64,000 bases of DNA from Pseudorhodobacter antarcticus (lineage in GTDB: Bacteria; Pseudomonadota; Alphaproteobacteria; Rhodobacterales; Rhodobacteraceae), in contig CAMAQR010000004.1 in NCBI GenBank assembly GCA_945860375.1, positions 87,273 through 151,272 on the forward strand. The letters run 5' to 3'. A program made the position numbers and the translations under genes. Under the pieces are notes generated by a model. That model saw nothing but the letters and a program-made list of their open reading frames with translations. It made no database searches and was not told the origin of the DNA. Shown here piece after piece: positions 36,761-45,822 of this stretch; position 1 is the stretch's first letter; each line of letters starts with the position of its first letter.

Positions 36761-38173
36761 ATGACGAGCTGTTTCAACGAGATGTTCGACGAAGGGGCGG
36801 TGCGTGCGCCCTATGCGCGGCTGGAGGGGTGGACGCAATCCATGCCCGCCGACCTGCGGCTTTCCAAACAGGCTGAGGCTGAGGCGCTGTTCCGCCGCAT
36901 TGGCATCACCTTTGCGGTTTACGGCGAAGGGGGCGACCCGGACCGGTTGATCCCGTTTGACATGTTCCCGCGCGTGTTCACCGGGGCGGAATGGGCGCGG
37001 CTGGAACGTGGCATCAAGCAGCGCGCCCGCGCCTTGAACGCTTTTCTGGTCGATGTTTACGGGCGCGGTGAGATCGTGCGCGCAGGGCGTATCCCGGGCC
37101 GTCTGGTCTATCAGAATGCGGCTTATGAAAAATCGGTGGTGGGTTTCACCCCGTCAAAAGGCGTCTATTCCCATATCGTTGGCGTCGATATCGTGCGGAC
37201 CGGGCCGACCGATTTCTATGTTCTGGAAGACAACTGCCGCACGCCGTCGGGGGTGTCTTACATGCTGGAAAGCCGTGAGATGATGATGCGGATGTTCCCT
37301 GATCTTTTCCGCGAAAACCGGATCGAACCCGTGGACAACTATCCCGAAAAGCTGCGCCGCACTTTGGCCAGCGTCGCCCCGATCAAATGCCAGGGTGATC
37401 CGACGGTGGTGATCTTGACGCCGGGTCATTACAATTCGGCCTATTACGAGCACAGTTTTCTGGCCGATCTGATGGGCGTGGAACTGGTCGAAGGGCAGGA
37501 TCTGTTCGTCGATGGCGCTTTTGTCTACATGCGCACCACCGAAGGCCCCAAACGCGTCGATGTGATCTATCGCCGTCTGGACGACGCCTATCTTGACCCG
37601 TTGTGCTTTCGGCCCGACTCCATGTTGGGCATCCCCGGACTGATGGATGTCTACCGTTCCGGCGGTGTTTCGATCTGTTCGGCCCCCGGAGCGGGTGTGG
37701 CCGATGACAAGGCGGTTTACACCTATGTCCCTGAAATGATCCGGTTCTACCTGGGTGAAGAGCCGATCCTGAAGAACGTGCCAACTTGGAAATGCGGCGA
37801 TGCGTCGGATCTGAAATATGTCTGCGACAACCTTGGCGATCTGGTGGTGAAAGAGGTGCATGGCTCGGGCGGCTATGGCATGCTGGTGGGCCCCAAATCG
37901 ACCAAGGCCGAGGTCGAAGAGTTCCGCCATCGCGTTCTGGCCAACCCCAGCAATTACATCGCCCAGCCAACGCTGGCACTTTCCACCACACCGACCTTTG
38001 TCGAGGAAGGCATCGCGCCGCGCCATGTCGATTTGCGGCCCTATTGTCTGGTGGGTGAACGCATTGAATTGGTGCCGGGCGGATTGACGCGGGTGGCTTT
38101 GCGCGAAGGGTCGTTGGTCGTAAACTCTTCCCAAGGCGGCGGCGTCAAAGACACTTGGGTATTGGCGGAGTAG
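36761..38173 (+). CDS. Circularly permuted ATP-grasp protein of the Anbu cluster
   Basis: The 470-residue protein is a circularly permuted ATP-grasp (DUF404/407 type). Motifs are ENCRTPSGVSYMLESR, DLFVDGAFVYMRTTEGPKR, IYRRLDDAYLDP, and the phosphate-binding-like KEVHGSGGYGMLVGP. ATP-grasp enzymes form acid-amine or acid-thiol bonds, here probably a peptide ligase-like step. Its direct neighbours (alpha-E, transglutaminase and proteasome-like Anbu) recur together in many proteobacteria. ATG 36761 has AAAGG nine bases upstream; a longer reading from 36683 is unsupported. Substrate is unknown. Confidence 0.92.
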   Translation: MTSCFNEMFDEGAVRAPYARLEGWTQSMPADLRLSKQAEAEALFRRIGITFAVYGEGGDPDRLIPFDMFPRVFTGAEWARLERGIKQRARALNAFLVDVYGRGEIVRAGRIPGRLVYQNAAYEKSVVGFTPSKGVYSHIVGVDIVRTGPTDFYVLEDNCRTPSGVSYMLESREMMMRMFPDLFRENRIEPVDNYPEKLRRTLASVAPIKCQGDPTVVILTPGHYNSAYYEHSFLADLMGVELVEGQDLFVDGAFVYMRTTEGPKRVDVIYRRLDDAYLDPLCFRPDSMLGIPGLMDVYRSGGVSICSAPGAGVADDKAVYTYVPEMIRFYLGEEPILKNVPTWKCGDASDLKYVCDNLGDLVVKEVHGSGGYGMLVGPKSTKAEVEEFRHRVLANPSNYIAQPTLALSTTPTFVEEGIAPRHVDLRPYCLVGERIELVPGGLTRVALREGSLVVNSSQGGGVKDTWVLAE

Positions 38174-38176
38174 AAC

Positions 38177-39124
38177 ATGCTTTCAAGAACCGCCGACAAC
38201 CTTTTCTGGATTGCCCGCAACATGGAACGCGCCGAAACCGCCGCGCGGCTGCTGGAAGCGGGCGCACGGATATCGCTGCTGCCCACGGCGCTCGGCTATC
38301 GCAACGATTGGGACAGCTTGCTGCGGGCATCGGGCAACGCCAATGGCTATGTGGCGAAATACGGCGAACCAGTGCAGAAAAACATTGAGAACTATTTGTT
38401 CTTTGACCGCGAAAACCCGAACTCGGTGGCGTCCTGCCTGACCTTGGCACGGGAAAACGCCCGCATTGTCCGCACTGCTCTGACGACGCAAGTTTGGGAT
38501 GCGCTGAACACCGCCTTTCAGGAGTTGCGCCAGATCGAGGCCAACCGTTCCGTGCATGAGTTGTCCCGTCTGACCGATTGGGTGACGCGCCACACGGCCA
38601 TGGTAAGGGGGGCGATTGACGCCACGCTGTTGCGCAACGATGGCTATAACCTGTTGAACATCGGTTATTATCTGGAGCGCGGCGACAGCACCGCGCGGCT
38701 GATGGATGTCAAGTATTACGTCCTACTGCCGCGGTCTGACTATGTTGGCTCGGGGCTGGACAATGATCAATGGTCGATGCTGCTGCGGGCGATGTCGGCC
38801 AACCGGGCCTTTCATTGGGCCTATGGGGGCGAGATCACATCGGCCAAGATCGCGCATTTTCTGATCCTGAACCCGCAATGCCCGCGCAGTCTGATCACTT
38901 GCGTGGCAGGGCTGAACAACCACATGACCCGGCTGGCCAAGCATTACGGGCGCGAAACCCCGGCGCAAGGTGCGGCGGCGGCGCTGTTGGCGGAACTGGA
39001 GTCGCAATCCACCGACAAGATTTTCGACGAGGGTCTGCACGAATTCCTGTCGCGGTTCATCCGCGAGGCGGCGGGCTTGGGCGCGGTGATCCACAACAGT
39101 TATCTTTCGGGGGATATGCATTGA
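38177..39124 (+). CDS. Alpha-E domain protein of the Anbu cluster
   Basis: The 315-residue all-helical protein belongs to the DUF403/alpha-E family. It begins MLSRTADNLFWIARNMERAETAARLLE, and ends in a helix-rich region. It has no known catalytic motif. The family always accompanies the ATP-grasp partner, sometimes as one fused protein, suggesting a joint ligase. It starts three bases after that gene and ends overlapping the transglutaminase ATG (TGATG). Confidence 0.93.
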   Translation: MLSRTADNLFWIARNMERAETAARLLEAGARISLLPTALGYRNDWDSLLRASGNANGYVAKYGEPVQKNIENYLFFDRENPNSVASCLTLARENARIVRTALTTQVWDALNTAFQELRQIEANRSVHELSRLTDWVTRHTAMVRGAIDATLLRNDGYNLLNIGYYLERGDSTARLMDVKYYVLLPRSDYVGSGLDNDQWSMLLRAMSANRAFHWAYGGEITSAKIAHFLILNPQCPRSLITCVAGLNNHMTRLAKHYGRETPAQGAAAALLAELESQSTDKIFDEGLHEFLSRFIREAAGLGAVIHNSYLSGDMH

Positions 39125-39933
39125 TGTTGCTGAACGTTGATCACGTCACCCGCTATACCTATGATCGTCCCGTGCGCGGGGTGGTGCAGAGCCATCGGTT
39201 GCAGCCTTCGGTTTGTGACGGCCAAAAGGTCGTCCACTGGGAGGTTACGGTTTCGGGCGGTACCAAGGGCGGCGCGTTCCGGGACGGCGCGGGCGACTTT
39301 GTGCAGGGCTGGACTGTGGCAGGCCCGGTGACGGAAATCGAGGTGCGGGTGCAAGGCCAGGTGCAGACCACCGATATGGCGGGGATGCTGAAGGGCCACC
39401 GCGAACTGGCCCCGCCCGACGCCTATCTGCGCGACACTGCGGCGACCGAAGCCGATGCGGCATTGCTGGCGCTGTCGGCGATTTTGCGTGACGCCGACAG
39501 CCCTTTGGCAGGATGCCATGCGCTGTCCGAGGCGATTTCGGATGCCATCGCTTACCGTCCGGGCAGCACCCATGCGGCGACCACGGCGGTGCAGGCTTTG
39601 GCGCAGGGTAAAGGCGTGTGTCAGGATCACGCTCATGCTTTGCTGGCCGCCGCGCGGGCGGCGGGAGTGCCGGGTCGCTATGTCTCGGGCTATCTGCACG
39701 CGGGCCCCGAGGCCTCTGCCGAGGATGCAGCCCATGCCTGGGCCGAATTGTACCTGACCGGGTTCGGTTGGATCGGCTTTGATCCGGCGAACCGCTGTTG
39801 CCCGGACGAACGCTATATCCGGCTTGGATCGGGGCTGGATGCCCAAGATGCAGCGCCCATTCGCGGGGTCTCGCGGGGGCAGGGCGTGGAAATGCTTGCG
39901 GTGACGGTTGCGGTTCAGACGCAGGAACAATAG
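39124..39933 (+). CDS. Transglutaminase-like cysteine protease of the Anbu cluster
   Basis: The 269-residue protein has an N-terminal beta domain followed by a transglutaminase-like core with all three catalytic positions: Cys in GKGVCQDHAHALLAAARAAGVPGRYVSGY, His in AAHAWAELYL, and Asp in IGFDPANR. It lacks a signal peptide and acts in the cytoplasm, either cleaving or forming isopeptide-like bonds. Its co-location with ATP-grasp, alpha-E and Anbu points to a modification-and-turnover system. TGATG overlap with the alpha-E gene indicates coupling. Confidence 0.92.
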   Translation: MLLNVDHVTRYTYDRPVRGVVQSHRLQPSVCDGQKVVHWEVTVSGGTKGGAFRDGAGDFVQGWTVAGPVTEIEVRVQGQVQTTDMAGMLKGHRELAPPDAYLRDTAATEADAALLALSAILRDADSPLAGCHALSEAISDAIAYRPGSTHAATTAVQALAQGKGVCQDHAHALLAAARAAGVPGRYVSGYLHAGPEASAEDAAHAWAELYLTGFGWIGFDPANRCCPDERYIRLGSGLDAQDAAPIRGVSRGQGVEMLAVTVAVQTQEQ

Positions 39934-39960
39934 GATCCGCCCGAAAGTACGGGGGCGGAT

Positions 39961-40686
39961 ATGACCTATTGCGTGGGGCTGTTGTTGAACGCAGGCATGG
40001 TTTTGCTGTCTGACACCCGCACCAACGCGGGTCTGGACAACATCGCCACCTATCGCAAGATGTTCCACTTCGAAGAGCCGGGGGAGCGGGTTATCTCCAT
40101 CGTCACCGCCGGTTCTTTGTCGGTGACGCAGACCACCATCGCCCGGCTGCGTGAGGCGATCGACGAGTCCGACGCTTCTGAGGACACGTCGATCATGAAA
40201 GCGCCAACGATGCTGAAAGTGGCGTCGATCATCGGCGACACCCTTTGCCGGGTGCGGCTGGAGATTGATGAAAAGCTGGCGACAATGAAGCAGGGCGCGT
40301 CGGCCAGCATGATCGTGGCAGCGCAGCGCAAGGGCGGGGCGATGCGGCTGTTCCTGATCTACCCCGAGGGCAATTTCATCGAAGCCACCGAGGACACGCC
40401 GTTCCTGCAAATCGGTGAGCACAAGTACGGCAAACCGATTCTGGACCGGGTGGTGAAGCCGACGACGTCGCTGGCGGATGCCGAAAAGGCCGTGCTGCTG
40501 TCGATGGATTCAACGCTGCGGTCGAACCTGTCGGTGGGCATGCCGCTGGACCTGAGCATCATCGAGAAGGACGCCTGCCGCATCACCCGCAAGCGGCGGA
40601 TAGAGGCGGGGGATGAGAGTTTCCGCATGATGTCCGAAGCCTGGTCGCGGGCGCTGCGCGACGGTTTCACCCAGATCACACTGTAA
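39961..40686 (+). CDS. anbu: Anbu, bacterial ancestral proteasome beta-like peptidase
   Basis: The 241-residue protein is an Ntn hydrolase of the proteasome beta family. After removal of the initiator Met the N-terminus is TYCVGLLLNAGMVLLSD, so Thr1, Asp17 and Lys32 match the catalytic Thr1/Asp17/Lys33 of proteasome beta subunits. Homologues self-assemble into open rings or helical stacks in the cytosol. The physiological substrate is unknown. It lies 27 bp after the transglutaminase gene, the last of four genes. No unfoldase or pup gene is adjacent, unlike actinobacterial 20S proteasomes. Confidence 0.93.
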   Translation: MTYCVGLLLNAGMVLLSDTRTNAGLDNIATYRKMFHFEEPGERVISIVTAGSLSVTQTTIARLREAIDESDASEDTSIMKAPTMLKVASIIGDTLCRVRLEIDEKLATMKQGASASMIVAAQRKGGAMRLFLIYPEGNFIEATEDTPFLQIGEHKYGKPILDRVVKPTTSLADAEKAVLLSMDSTLRSNLSVGMPLDLSIIEKDACRITRKRRIEAGDESFRMMSEAWSRALRDGFTQITL

Positions 40687-40706
40687 CCGATCGCCGGGCT
40701 TTTGCC

Positions 40707-41642
40707 CTAGCGGTGGGCCGCAAACAGCGCGGCGGCGGAATCGAAGAACCGCGCCCGGGTTGCGGGGCGTTCCATAACCACCTCGTGCTCGGCACCCGGA
40801 TAAAGGTCCAGCGTGCCGCGCGACCACACGGCCATCCTTGCGTGCACTGGCCCGACATCGACGATCTTTTCCGCCGTCCCCAAGCCACAAACTGCCGCAA
40901 GATCGGGCGAGGGCAGCAGCGACAGCGCATGGCATTCCGTCAGCGCCGCCTTCAGCCAGCCCAAGCTCGGCCCGCCCAAAGACAGATCGCCATGCGCCTG
41001 CGCCTGACGTTTCATATAGTTCCACATCTCGGGGTCGGTGGTCAGGGTGTTGCCGAGGAAAGGCGCAGTCAGCACATAGGTGCCGGGGCCGGTGCCCGGC
41101 GCATAGCGGTCTTCAAAGCTGAACCAGCGTGATGCGGTGGTCAGTGCGGAAGCCATCGGGCGCATCCACGCCGCCATCAAGATCCCCCACATCGGCGCAG
41201 AAAACGCCGCCGCCTGCACAGGCAGGCCACGGATCAGACCGCGCAAAGCGATGCAACCGCCCATGGAATGTGACATCAGGAAATAGGGTTCGGGCAGGCC
41301 GTGGCGGCGCACAAAGGCCACCATCGCATCGAGATCAGCCTGATATTCCGCGAAATCATCGACATGCCCCGCCATACGGTCCGCAATAGACCGGTCGGCC
41401 AGTCCTTGCCCGCGCCAGTCAATCGCCACGGTGCAAAACCCGCGCGCCGCAAGATCGCCCGCCGCGCGGCCATATTTTTCGACGTATTCCGTTCGCCCCG
41501 GCAAAAACAGCACCGTGCCCTGCGGCGCATCCGATGCCCAGACGGCCACCCGGATGCGCGCACCGTCAGCCGCCGTCAGCCAATAGGCACGGCCATCTGC
41601 GGGGCCTTCATCGACGTCGGTGTAGAGGGGGGCTGCGCTCAC
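40707..41642 (-). CDS. Lysophospholipase/alpha-beta hydrolase
   Basis: The 311-residue alpha/beta hydrolase has the nucleophile elbow SHSMGGCIALRGL, an oxyanion loop region LFLPGRTEYVEKYGRAAGDLAARGF, and a C-terminal histidine in PGAEHEVVMERPATR. This layout is the PldB/monoacylglycerol lipase-like group. It likely cleaves acyl esters; substrate is not set. ATG 41642 overlaps the SCP2 gene's stop, so the two are coupled. It is convergent with Anbu, 20 bp away. Confidence 0.9.
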   Translation of the reverse strand: MSAAPLYTDVDEGPADGRAYWLTAADGARIRVAVWASDAPQGTVLFLPGRTEYVEKYGRAAGDLAARGFCTVAIDWRGQGLADRSIADRMAGHVDDFAEYQADLDAMVAFVRRHGLPEPYFLMSHSMGGCIALRGLIRGLPVQAAAFSAPMWGILMAAWMRPMASALTTASRWFSFEDRYAPGTGPGTYVLTAPFLGNTLTTDPEMWNYMKRQAQAHGDLSLGGPSLGWLKAALTECHALSLLPSPDLAAVCGLGTAEKIVDVGPVHARMAVWSRGTLDLYPGAEHEVVMERPATRARFFDSAAALFAAHR

Positions 41643-41926
41643 GCCAGTGCCACACCAAGCTTCATGGCAAGGGACATGCTGCCATCCACCGTCAGCTTGC
41701 CGGTCATGAAGGCTGTGGTCGGGTTCATCTGCCCTTCCATCATCGCCTGAAAGACCTCGGCGGTGGCGGTCATGGTCACGTCTGCCGGTTCATCGCCGGC
41801 GCGCACGCCGTCCGCATCCACCATGATCGCGCCTTCGCCCTCGATCACGAATTTCGCCACCCCGTCAAAGCCATCCGCCAATTTGACGGCCAAGGCCGTT
41901 ACGGCCGCGTCGATCACATCGCTCAT
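41639..41926 (-). CDS. SCP2 sterol-carrier-domain protein
   Basis: The 95-residue protein is a single SCP2 domain (MSDVIDAAVTALAVKLADGF then AKFVIEGEGAIMVD, and a C-terminal MNPTTAFMTGKLTVDGSMSLAMKLG). SCP2 domains have a hydrophobic tunnel for fatty acyl or sterol-like lipids. A link with the downstream hydrolase in lipid handling is plausible. The ATG 41926 start gives the family N-terminus; the 15-codon longer reading is unlikely. It overlaps the hydrolase start by four bases. Confidence 0.92.
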   Translation of the reverse strand: MSDVIDAAVTALAVKLADGFDGVAKFVIEGEGAIMVDADGVRAGDEPADVTMTATAEVFQAMMEGQMNPTTAFMTGKLTVDGSMSLAMKLGVALA

Positions 41927-41988
41927 CACTGTCGTCCTTGTGTACAGGGGCCACTTTCTTTTCGCAGCCATTGCGTTACTTTGCAGTA

Positions 41989-42549
41989 ATGAAAGCGCAT
42001 CACTGGTTACACAATCCTATCGTTGCGGCATTTGTGCTGGTTTTTGTGCTGTGCCTGCCTGCGGGCGCCCAAACCGCGCGGTTGGACGCGCTGTTTGCGC
42101 AGCTTTTGACAGCCGACGCCGAAGAATCACAAACGCTGGAGCAGGAAATCTGGATCGAATGGTCCAAATCCGGCTCTCCGGCGATGGATTTGCTGTTGGA
42201 ACGTGGCCGCAACGCCATGGCCGAGGGTGTCACTGATGTGGCGATAGACCATTTCACCGCGCTGATCGACCACGCGCCGGAGTTTGCCGAGGGCTGGAAT
42301 GCGCGGGCAACCGCTTATTATCAGGCGGGCGAGTTCGGGCCATCCATTGCGGATATCGGCCATGTGTTGACGTTGAACCCGCGGCATTTCGGGGCGCTGG
42401 CGGGCCTTGGCGCGATCTTTGAGGAATTGGAGCGTCCTGAACAGGCGCTGGAGGTTTACCGCGCCGCCTTGGCTATACATCCGCAGCAACCGGGGGTACT
42501 AGAGGCTGTGGAACGGCTGCAAGCCCTGACGCAGGGCCAAGACCTTTAA
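41989..42549 (+). CDS. Secreted TPR-repeat protein
   Basis: The 186-residue protein has a signal peptide (MKAHHWLHNPIVAAFVLVFVLCLPAGAQ) and three tetratricopeptide-like units between about residues 65 and 175 (for example DVAIDHFTALIDHAPEFAEGWNARATAYY and PEQALEVYRAALAIHPQQPG). It is probably a periplasmic scaffold. It is followed after nine bases by the helicase gene, so they may be co-transcribed, though no functional link is known. The ATG 41989 start gives the signal peptide; a 17-codon extension is not needed. Confidence 0.88.
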   Translation: MKAHHWLHNPIVAAFVLVFVLCLPAGAQTARLDALFAQLLTADAEESQTLEQEIWIEWSKSGSPAMDLLLERGRNAMAEGVTDVAIDHFTALIDHAPEFAEGWNARATAYYQAGEFGPSIADIGHVLTLNPRHFGALAGLGAIFEELERPEQALEVYRAALAIHPQQPGVLEAVERLQALTQGQDL

Positions 42550-42558
42550 GGCAGCAAG

Positions 42559-45456
42559 ATGAACACGCCCCCCAGGGTCACGGCGGTCCTTGGGCCGACC
42601 AACACCGGCAAAACCCATTACGCGATTGAGCGGATGCTGGCGCATCGCACCGGGGTGATCGGCTTGCCGCTGCGGCTGCTCGCGCGTGAGGTTTATGACC
42701 GCATCGTTGCGTCACGCGGGCCGTCGGTGGTGGCGCTGGTGACCGGCGAAGAACGCATCGTGCCCGACCGCGCCCAGTATTGGGTCTGCACGGTTGAGGC
42801 AATGCCGCTGGAGATCGGCGCCGATTTCGTTGCGATTGATGAGATCCAACTTTGCGCCGATCTGGACCGGGGGCATGTGTTCACCGACCGTCTGCTGCGG
42901 GCACGCGGGTTGCATGAGACGCTGTTTTTGGGTGCCGAAACCATGCGGCAGGCGATTGTGGGCCTTGTGCCGGGGGTGCAATTCCTGAAACGCGACCGGC
43001 TGTCGGAACTGACCTATACCGGATCGAAGAAGATCAGCCGGATGCCGGAACGCAGCGCAATCGTTGGGTTTTCTGTCGACAACGTTTATGCGATTGCCGA
43101 ACTGATCCGCCGCACCAAAGGTGGTTGCGCGGTGGTGATGGGCGCGCTTTCGCCCCGCACCCGCAACGCCCAAGTGGCGATGTATCAAAATGGCGAGGTG
43201 GATTATCTGGTCGCCACCGATGCGATTGGCATGGGGCTGAACCTTGATATCAAGCACATCGCCTTTGCCTCTACGTCGAAATTCGATGGCCGCCGGATGC
43301 GGGGGCTATCGCCGCAGGAACTGGCGCAGATCGCCGGGCGTGCGGGGCGGCACACCGACAACGGCACCTTTGGCGTGACCGGTGAGGCGCGGCCACTGGA
43401 TGAGGAATTGATCGAGGCGATTGAAAATCACCGCTTCGATCCGGTGCGCAAACTGCAATGGCGCAACCACTTGCTGGAATTCGGCACCGTCGAACGCCTG
43501 CTGCAAAGTCTGGAGTATCCCACCCGTGACCCGTGGCTGTCGCGCTCGCGCGACGCCGATGACGTGCTGGCGCTGAAAGCGCTGATCGAGATGCCAGAGG
43601 TGCGCGACAAGCTGACCAGCCCGCAGCGCGTGCGCCTGTTGTGGGATGTCTGCCGGGTGCCCGATTTTCGCAACGCCTCAACCAGCGAACACGCCAGCCT
43701 TTTGTCGCGGTTGTTTGAATTCCTGACCGGACGCGGGCTGGCGCAGACGCGAATCCCTTCGGACTGGCTTCAAAAAGCCATAGATCGCATCGACAAACCG
43801 GGGGGCGATATTGATGCCATCTCAAAACGGCTGGCCTATATCCGCACTTGGACCTATGTTGCGCAACGCAAGGGCTGGGTTGACGACGAAAGCCATTGGC
43901 GCGACGAGACGCGCGCTGTAGAAGACCGATTGTCAGATGCGCTTCATGCCGCGCTGACGCAACGATTTGTTGACCGGCGCACCAGCGTTCTGCTGCGGCG
44001 GTTGAACCAGAAGGAGACCCTCGTGGCCGAGGTGAATGACAAAAGCGAAGTGACGGTTGCAGGCGAATTTGCCGGCCGTCTTGAAGGGTTCCGTTTCCGG
44101 CAGGACGCCACCGCGTCGCCCGAAGAGGCGCAAACCCTGCGGCAGGCGGGTTTTGCTGCCCTGCGACCGGAATTCCATCTGCGTGCGGATCGTTTCTACA
44201 ACGCCCCCGACACCGAGTTGGACTTCACCGAGCAGGGGGGCCTGATGTGGGGCACCAATGCCGTCGGCAAGCTGATCAAGGGTGGCGAGCCGCAGCGCCC
44301 GTCGGTCGAACCCTTTGTCGACGAAGAGGCGGGCGATGATGTGATCGAAAAGGTCCGTCGCCGTTTGCAGCATTTCATCGACCGCAAGGTGGCGGCGCAG
44401 TTTGAACCCTTGCTGGCGATGGGCCGCGATGAAACCCTGACCGGCCTTGCGCGCGGTTTCGCTTTCCGACTGGTCGAAGGCTTGGGCGTCATTCCGCGCG
44501 ATGCGATTGCCAATGAGGTCAAAGAGCTGGACCAAGAGGCGCGGGGTGCCCTGCGCAAGCATGGCGTGCGCTTTGGTCAGTTCACGGTGTTCCTGCCCGC
44601 GCTGTTGAAACCCGCGCCGACACGGTTGCGTCTGGTGCTGTGGTCGCTGTGGAACGGCTTGCAGGAATTCCCCGAATCGCCGCCTCCGGGTCTGGTGACA
44701 ATCCCGAACATCCCCGATGTGCCGAAAATGCACTACACTTTGGCGGGCTATCACCCATCGGGCAGCCGCGCGATCCGCATTGATATGCTGGAACGTCTGG
44801 CCGACATTCTGCGCACCAAAGACAGCCGTGTGGGGTTTGAGGCGACGCCGGACATGCTGTCGATCACCGGCATGACGCTGGAACAGTTCAACGACCTGAT
44901 GGGTGGTCTGGGCTACAAGGGCGAGAAATCGGAACGTGCCAAGGTCAAGGCGGTTCCGGTTCCGGTGGCGGTTGATCCCGAAGCACCCGTGCAACCGATC
45001 CCCGAAGGCGAGTCGGCCTTCGTGATGCCCGACCCCGAAGCGGCACCGGAAATGGAGTCCTTCTACACCTTCACCTGGGCCCCGAAACCGCGCGCCCGCC
45101 CGGAACGCCCGGAACGTGCGCCTCGCAAAGAAGGTGAGGCAGTGGCTCCGCGCGCAGATCGTGGTCCGCGCCCCGATCGCGGCCCGAAAAAGGAAGGCGA
45201 GGCAGCAGCACCGCAAGCCGATCGTGGTCCGCGCCCAGACCGCGGCCCTCGCCCTGCAGGCGACAAGCCCGCGCGCTCTGATGCGGGCCCACGTCGTGAC
45301 GACAAGCGCGAAGGCTACAAGGGCAACAAACCCCATGGTGGCGCTCCGCGTGACGACAAGCCCAAGGCCTATGAGGCGCGCCCTGCGCGCGTCGAAAAGC
45401 CGATCGATCCCGACAACCCCTTTGCAGCCCTGATGGCGCTGAAGAACAAGCTCTGA
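42559..45456 (+). CDS. SUV3-like RNA helicase with charged C-terminal tail
   Basis: The 965-residue protein has Walker A GPTNTGKT (residues 12-19), DEIQ at residues 94-97, and a second RecA-like domain with VATDAIGMGLNL and the motif VI-type QIAGRAGRHTDNGTFG. A SUV3 C-terminal domain and a central helical region follow. This is the SUV3-type DExH family related to mitochondrial RNA helicases, probably for RNA turnover or ribosome assembly. The last 130 residues are rich in Arg, Pro, Gly and Lys, with two near-identical units (RADRGPRPDRGP and QADRGPRPDRGP), and end in a conserved-looking DPDNPFAALMALKNKL. The S4 gene begins immediately after the stop. Confidence 0.92.
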   Translation: MNTPPRVTAVLGPTNTGKTHYAIERMLAHRTGVIGLPLRLLAREVYDRIVASRGPSVVALVTGEERIVPDRAQYWVCTVEAMPLEIGADFVAIDEIQLCADLDRGHVFTDRLLRARGLHETLFLGAETMRQAIVGLVPGVQFLKRDRLSELTYTGSKKISRMPERSAIVGFSVDNVYAIAELIRRTKGGCAVVMGALSPRTRNAQVAMYQNGEVDYLVATDAIGMGLNLDIKHIAFASTSKFDGRRMRGLSPQELAQIAGRAGRHTDNGTFGVTGEARPLDEELIEAIENHRFDPVRKLQWRNHLLEFGTVERLLQSLEYPTRDPWLSRSRDADDVLALKALIEMPEVRDKLTSPQRVRLLWDVCRVPDFRNASTSEHASLLSRLFEFLTGRGLAQTRIPSDWLQKAIDRIDKPGGDIDAISKRLAYIRTWTYVAQRKGWVDDESHWRDETRAVEDRLSDALHAALTQRFVDRRTSVLLRRLNQKETLVAEVNDKSEVTVAGEFAGRLEGFRFRQDATASPEEAQTLRQAGFAALRPEFHLRADRFYNAPDTELDFTEQGGLMWGTNAVGKLIKGGEPQRPSVEPFVDEEAGDDVIEKVRRRLQHFIDRKVAAQFEPLLAMGRDETLTGLARGFAFRLVEGLGVIPRDAIANEVKELDQEARGALRKHGVRFGQFTVFLPALLKPAPTRLRLVLWSLWNGLQEFPESPPPGLVTIPNIPDVPKMHYTLAGYHPSGSRAIRIDMLERLADILRTKDSRVGFEATPDMLSITGMTLEQFNDLMGGLGYKGEKSERAKVKAVPVPVAVDPEAPVQPIPEGESAFVMPDPEAAPEMESFYTFTWAPKPRARPERPERAPRKEGEAVAPRADRGPRPDRGPKKEGEAAAPQADRGPRPDRGPRPAGDKPARSDAGPRRDDKREGYKGNKPHGGAPRDDKPKAYEARPARVEKPIDPDNPFAALMALKNKL

Positions 45457-45774
45457 TTGGCGGGGCCGGGGGCCAAACCGAAAAGCGATATCCAGCCGAA
45501 ACTGCGGCTGGACAAATGGCTCTGGGCGGCGCGGTTTTTCAAGACCCGCGATCTGGCCGCCGATGTGATCACATCCGGGCATATGCGGATCAACGGCCAG
45601 CGCTGCCGCAAACCCGGGCACGGGGTGTTGGTGGGCGACGTGCTGACCTTCGTGCAGGCGCGCGCCGTTCGGGTGATCCGGGTGCTGGAACTGGACGGCA
45701 TCCGTGGTGCTGCAACGCATGCACAAACGCTTTACCACGATCTTGCGCCAACCCCCGATGCACCGCTTGAATGA
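45457..45774 (+). CDS. S4-domain RNA-binding protein (Hsp15-like)
   Basis: The 105-residue protein has an S4 domain, LRLDKWLWAARFFKTRDLAADVITSGHMRINGQRC, as in heat-shock protein Hsp15/HslR, which binds 50S subunits carrying stalled nascent chains. The start codon is TTG directly after the helicase stop (TGATTG); no ATG fits better because the S4 domain begins at residue 15. Weak ribosome-site similarity suggests translational coupling. It follows the helicase and precedes fdxA by 48 bp. Confidence 0.85.
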   Translation: MAGPGAKPKSDIQPKLRLDKWLWAARFFKTRDLAADVITSGHMRINGQRCRKPGHGVLVGDVLTFVQARAVRVIRVLELDGIRGAATHAQTLYHDLAPTPDAPLE

Positions 45775-45822
45775 TCCGTCTGGCTTTAGTAGTCAGGCCC
45801 TGCGGAAACAGGAGCCTGCGCC

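Noticed and set aside
39100..40422. A 440-codon minus-strand frame
   Set aside because: Antisense to the transglutaminase and Anbu, which have intact active sites.
43933..45738. A 601-codon minus-strand frame inside the helicase
   Set aside because: Shadow of the SUV3-like helicase, with no similarity of its own.
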